This document shows positions 62,879-64,000 of a stretch of 64,000 nucleotides of DNA, in pieces (position 1 is the stretch's first letter; each line of letters opens with the position of its first letter). The position numbers and the translations under genes are program-made. The DNA lies in the NCBI RefSeq assembly GCF_034043515.1, contig NZ_CP138214.1, positions 2,232,001-2,296,000 of the forward strand. Reading direction: 5' to 3'. This stretch comes from Pseudomonas sp. MUP55. Its GTDB lineage: Bacteria > Pseudomonadota > Gammaproteobacteria > Pseudomonadales > Pseudomonadaceae. The notes under the pieces were generated by a model, which saw nothing but the letters and a program-made list of their open reading frames with translations, did no database searches and was not told where the DNA came from.

Positions 62879-63172
62879 ATGAAGGCCTATTGGATTGCCC
62901 ATGTGGATGTGTCCGATGCAGAGCAATACACCCAGTACACCCAGCGCGCACCGGCTGCGTTTGCGAAGTTCGGCGGACGATTTCTGGCCAGGGGCGGGCG
63001 CAGTGAGGCGATGGAAGGCGGCCCGGCACGGCAGCGCAATGTGGTGATTGAGTTTGAAAGTTATGAGCAGGCGGTGGCGTGCTATGAGTCCGCCGAATAT
63101 CAGCAGGCCAAGGGGCACAGAGCGGGGGCGGGAGAGGCGCAGATCATTATTGTGGAAGGGCTGGCGCCCTAG
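62879..63172 (+). CDS. DUF1330 dimeric alpha-beta-barrel protein (97 aa)
   Basis: The 97-residue protein matches DUF1330 (ferredoxin-like/ABM fold): KAYWIAHVDVSDAEQYTQYTQRAPAAFAKFGGRFLARGG (in parts), VVIEFESYEQAVACYES and YQQAK. These small proteins accompany catabolic operons and may be isomerases or lyases on unstable intermediates; no catalytic role is proven. AGAGG precedes ATG 62879. Operator site D couples it to ribB. Confidence 0.88.
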   Translation: MKAYWIAHVDVSDAEQYTQYTQRAPAAFAKFGGRFLARGGRSEAMEGGPARQRNVVIEFESYEQAVACYESAEYQQAKGHRAGAGEAQIIIVEGLAP

Positions 63173-63198
63173 GTATATCTGGCCGAGTGTGGTCCTAA

Positions 63199-63288
63199 TG
63201 TGGGAGGGGGCTTGCCCCCGATGGCGGTGAGTCAGCTATAAACAAGCTGACTGACAGGCCGCTATCGGGGGCAAGCCCCCTCCCACAT
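63199..63288. repeat. REP inverted pair, GTGGGAGGGGGCTTGC family
   Basis: TGTGGGAGGGGGCTTGCC and its mirror bound a GTCAGCT/AGCTGAC inner repeat, between convergent genes. Confidence 0.9.
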
Positions 63289-63300
63289 TCAGGCTGAAGA

Positions 63301-64000
<700 letters not shown>

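Overview
The window looks like a chromosome segment of a fluorescent pseudomonad (Pseudomonas fluorescens group). The reasons are high G+C, GTG and TTG starts, two families of paired REP palindromes (cores GTGGGAGGGGGCTTGC and TAGGAGCGAGCTTGCTCGCG), an adjacent gcd/oprB pair, and many small proteins typical of the genus. There are no rRNA or tRNA genes, no transposase and no CRISPR array. Genus is confident; species is not.

Region 1 (1-31 kb) is a stress and stationary-phase island. It holds three KGG-repeat proteins (one of only 58 residues), a manganese catalase, a YciE-type ferritin-like protein, a blue-light LOV histidine kinase, a cyoABCDE ubiquinol oxidase operon, an APC permease, a zinc alcohol dehydrogenase, a ClpP-like protease, a diguanylate cyclase, a 1381-residue CheB-CheR-PAS-kinase-receiver fusion, a YghA-like reductase, an OBAP-type lipoprotein, an M42 peptidase, a stand-alone CinA domain and about a dozen tiny proteins. 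A ~795-bp nested palindrome lies at 11761-12556.

Region 2 (31-52 kb) handles sugars and sugar acids. It has a periplasmic molybdenum aldehyde oxidoreductase with FeS subunit and tri-haem cytochrome c; a LysR regulator divergent from an MFS carrier and a glucarate-dehydratase-family enzyme; a second LysR divergent from an MmsA-type dehydrogenase; the xylose genes xylA and xylFGH with divergent xylR; and oprB with gcd.

Region 3 (52.6-63.2 kb) is the most interesting part. A luciferase-like flavin monooxygenase with its flavin reductase, an NCS1 permease, a polyamine/opine-type ABC transporter, a RibB-type enzyme and a DUF1330 protein form four transcription units in different orientations. Each promoter region carries a copy of the same dyad, consensus TGGWATACCRTAATAYRW (54286, 54460, 61625, 62834). 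The likely reading is one regulon for import and FMNH2-dependent oxidation of an unknown, probably N-containing, compound, with its own flavin-precursor enzyme. No regulator gene is visible here. A two-gene cassette (56126-57495) resembling a glycine-zipper toxin and its membrane immunity protein interrupts this regulon.

The window ends with a NUDIX hydrolase and the 3' end of a further gene.
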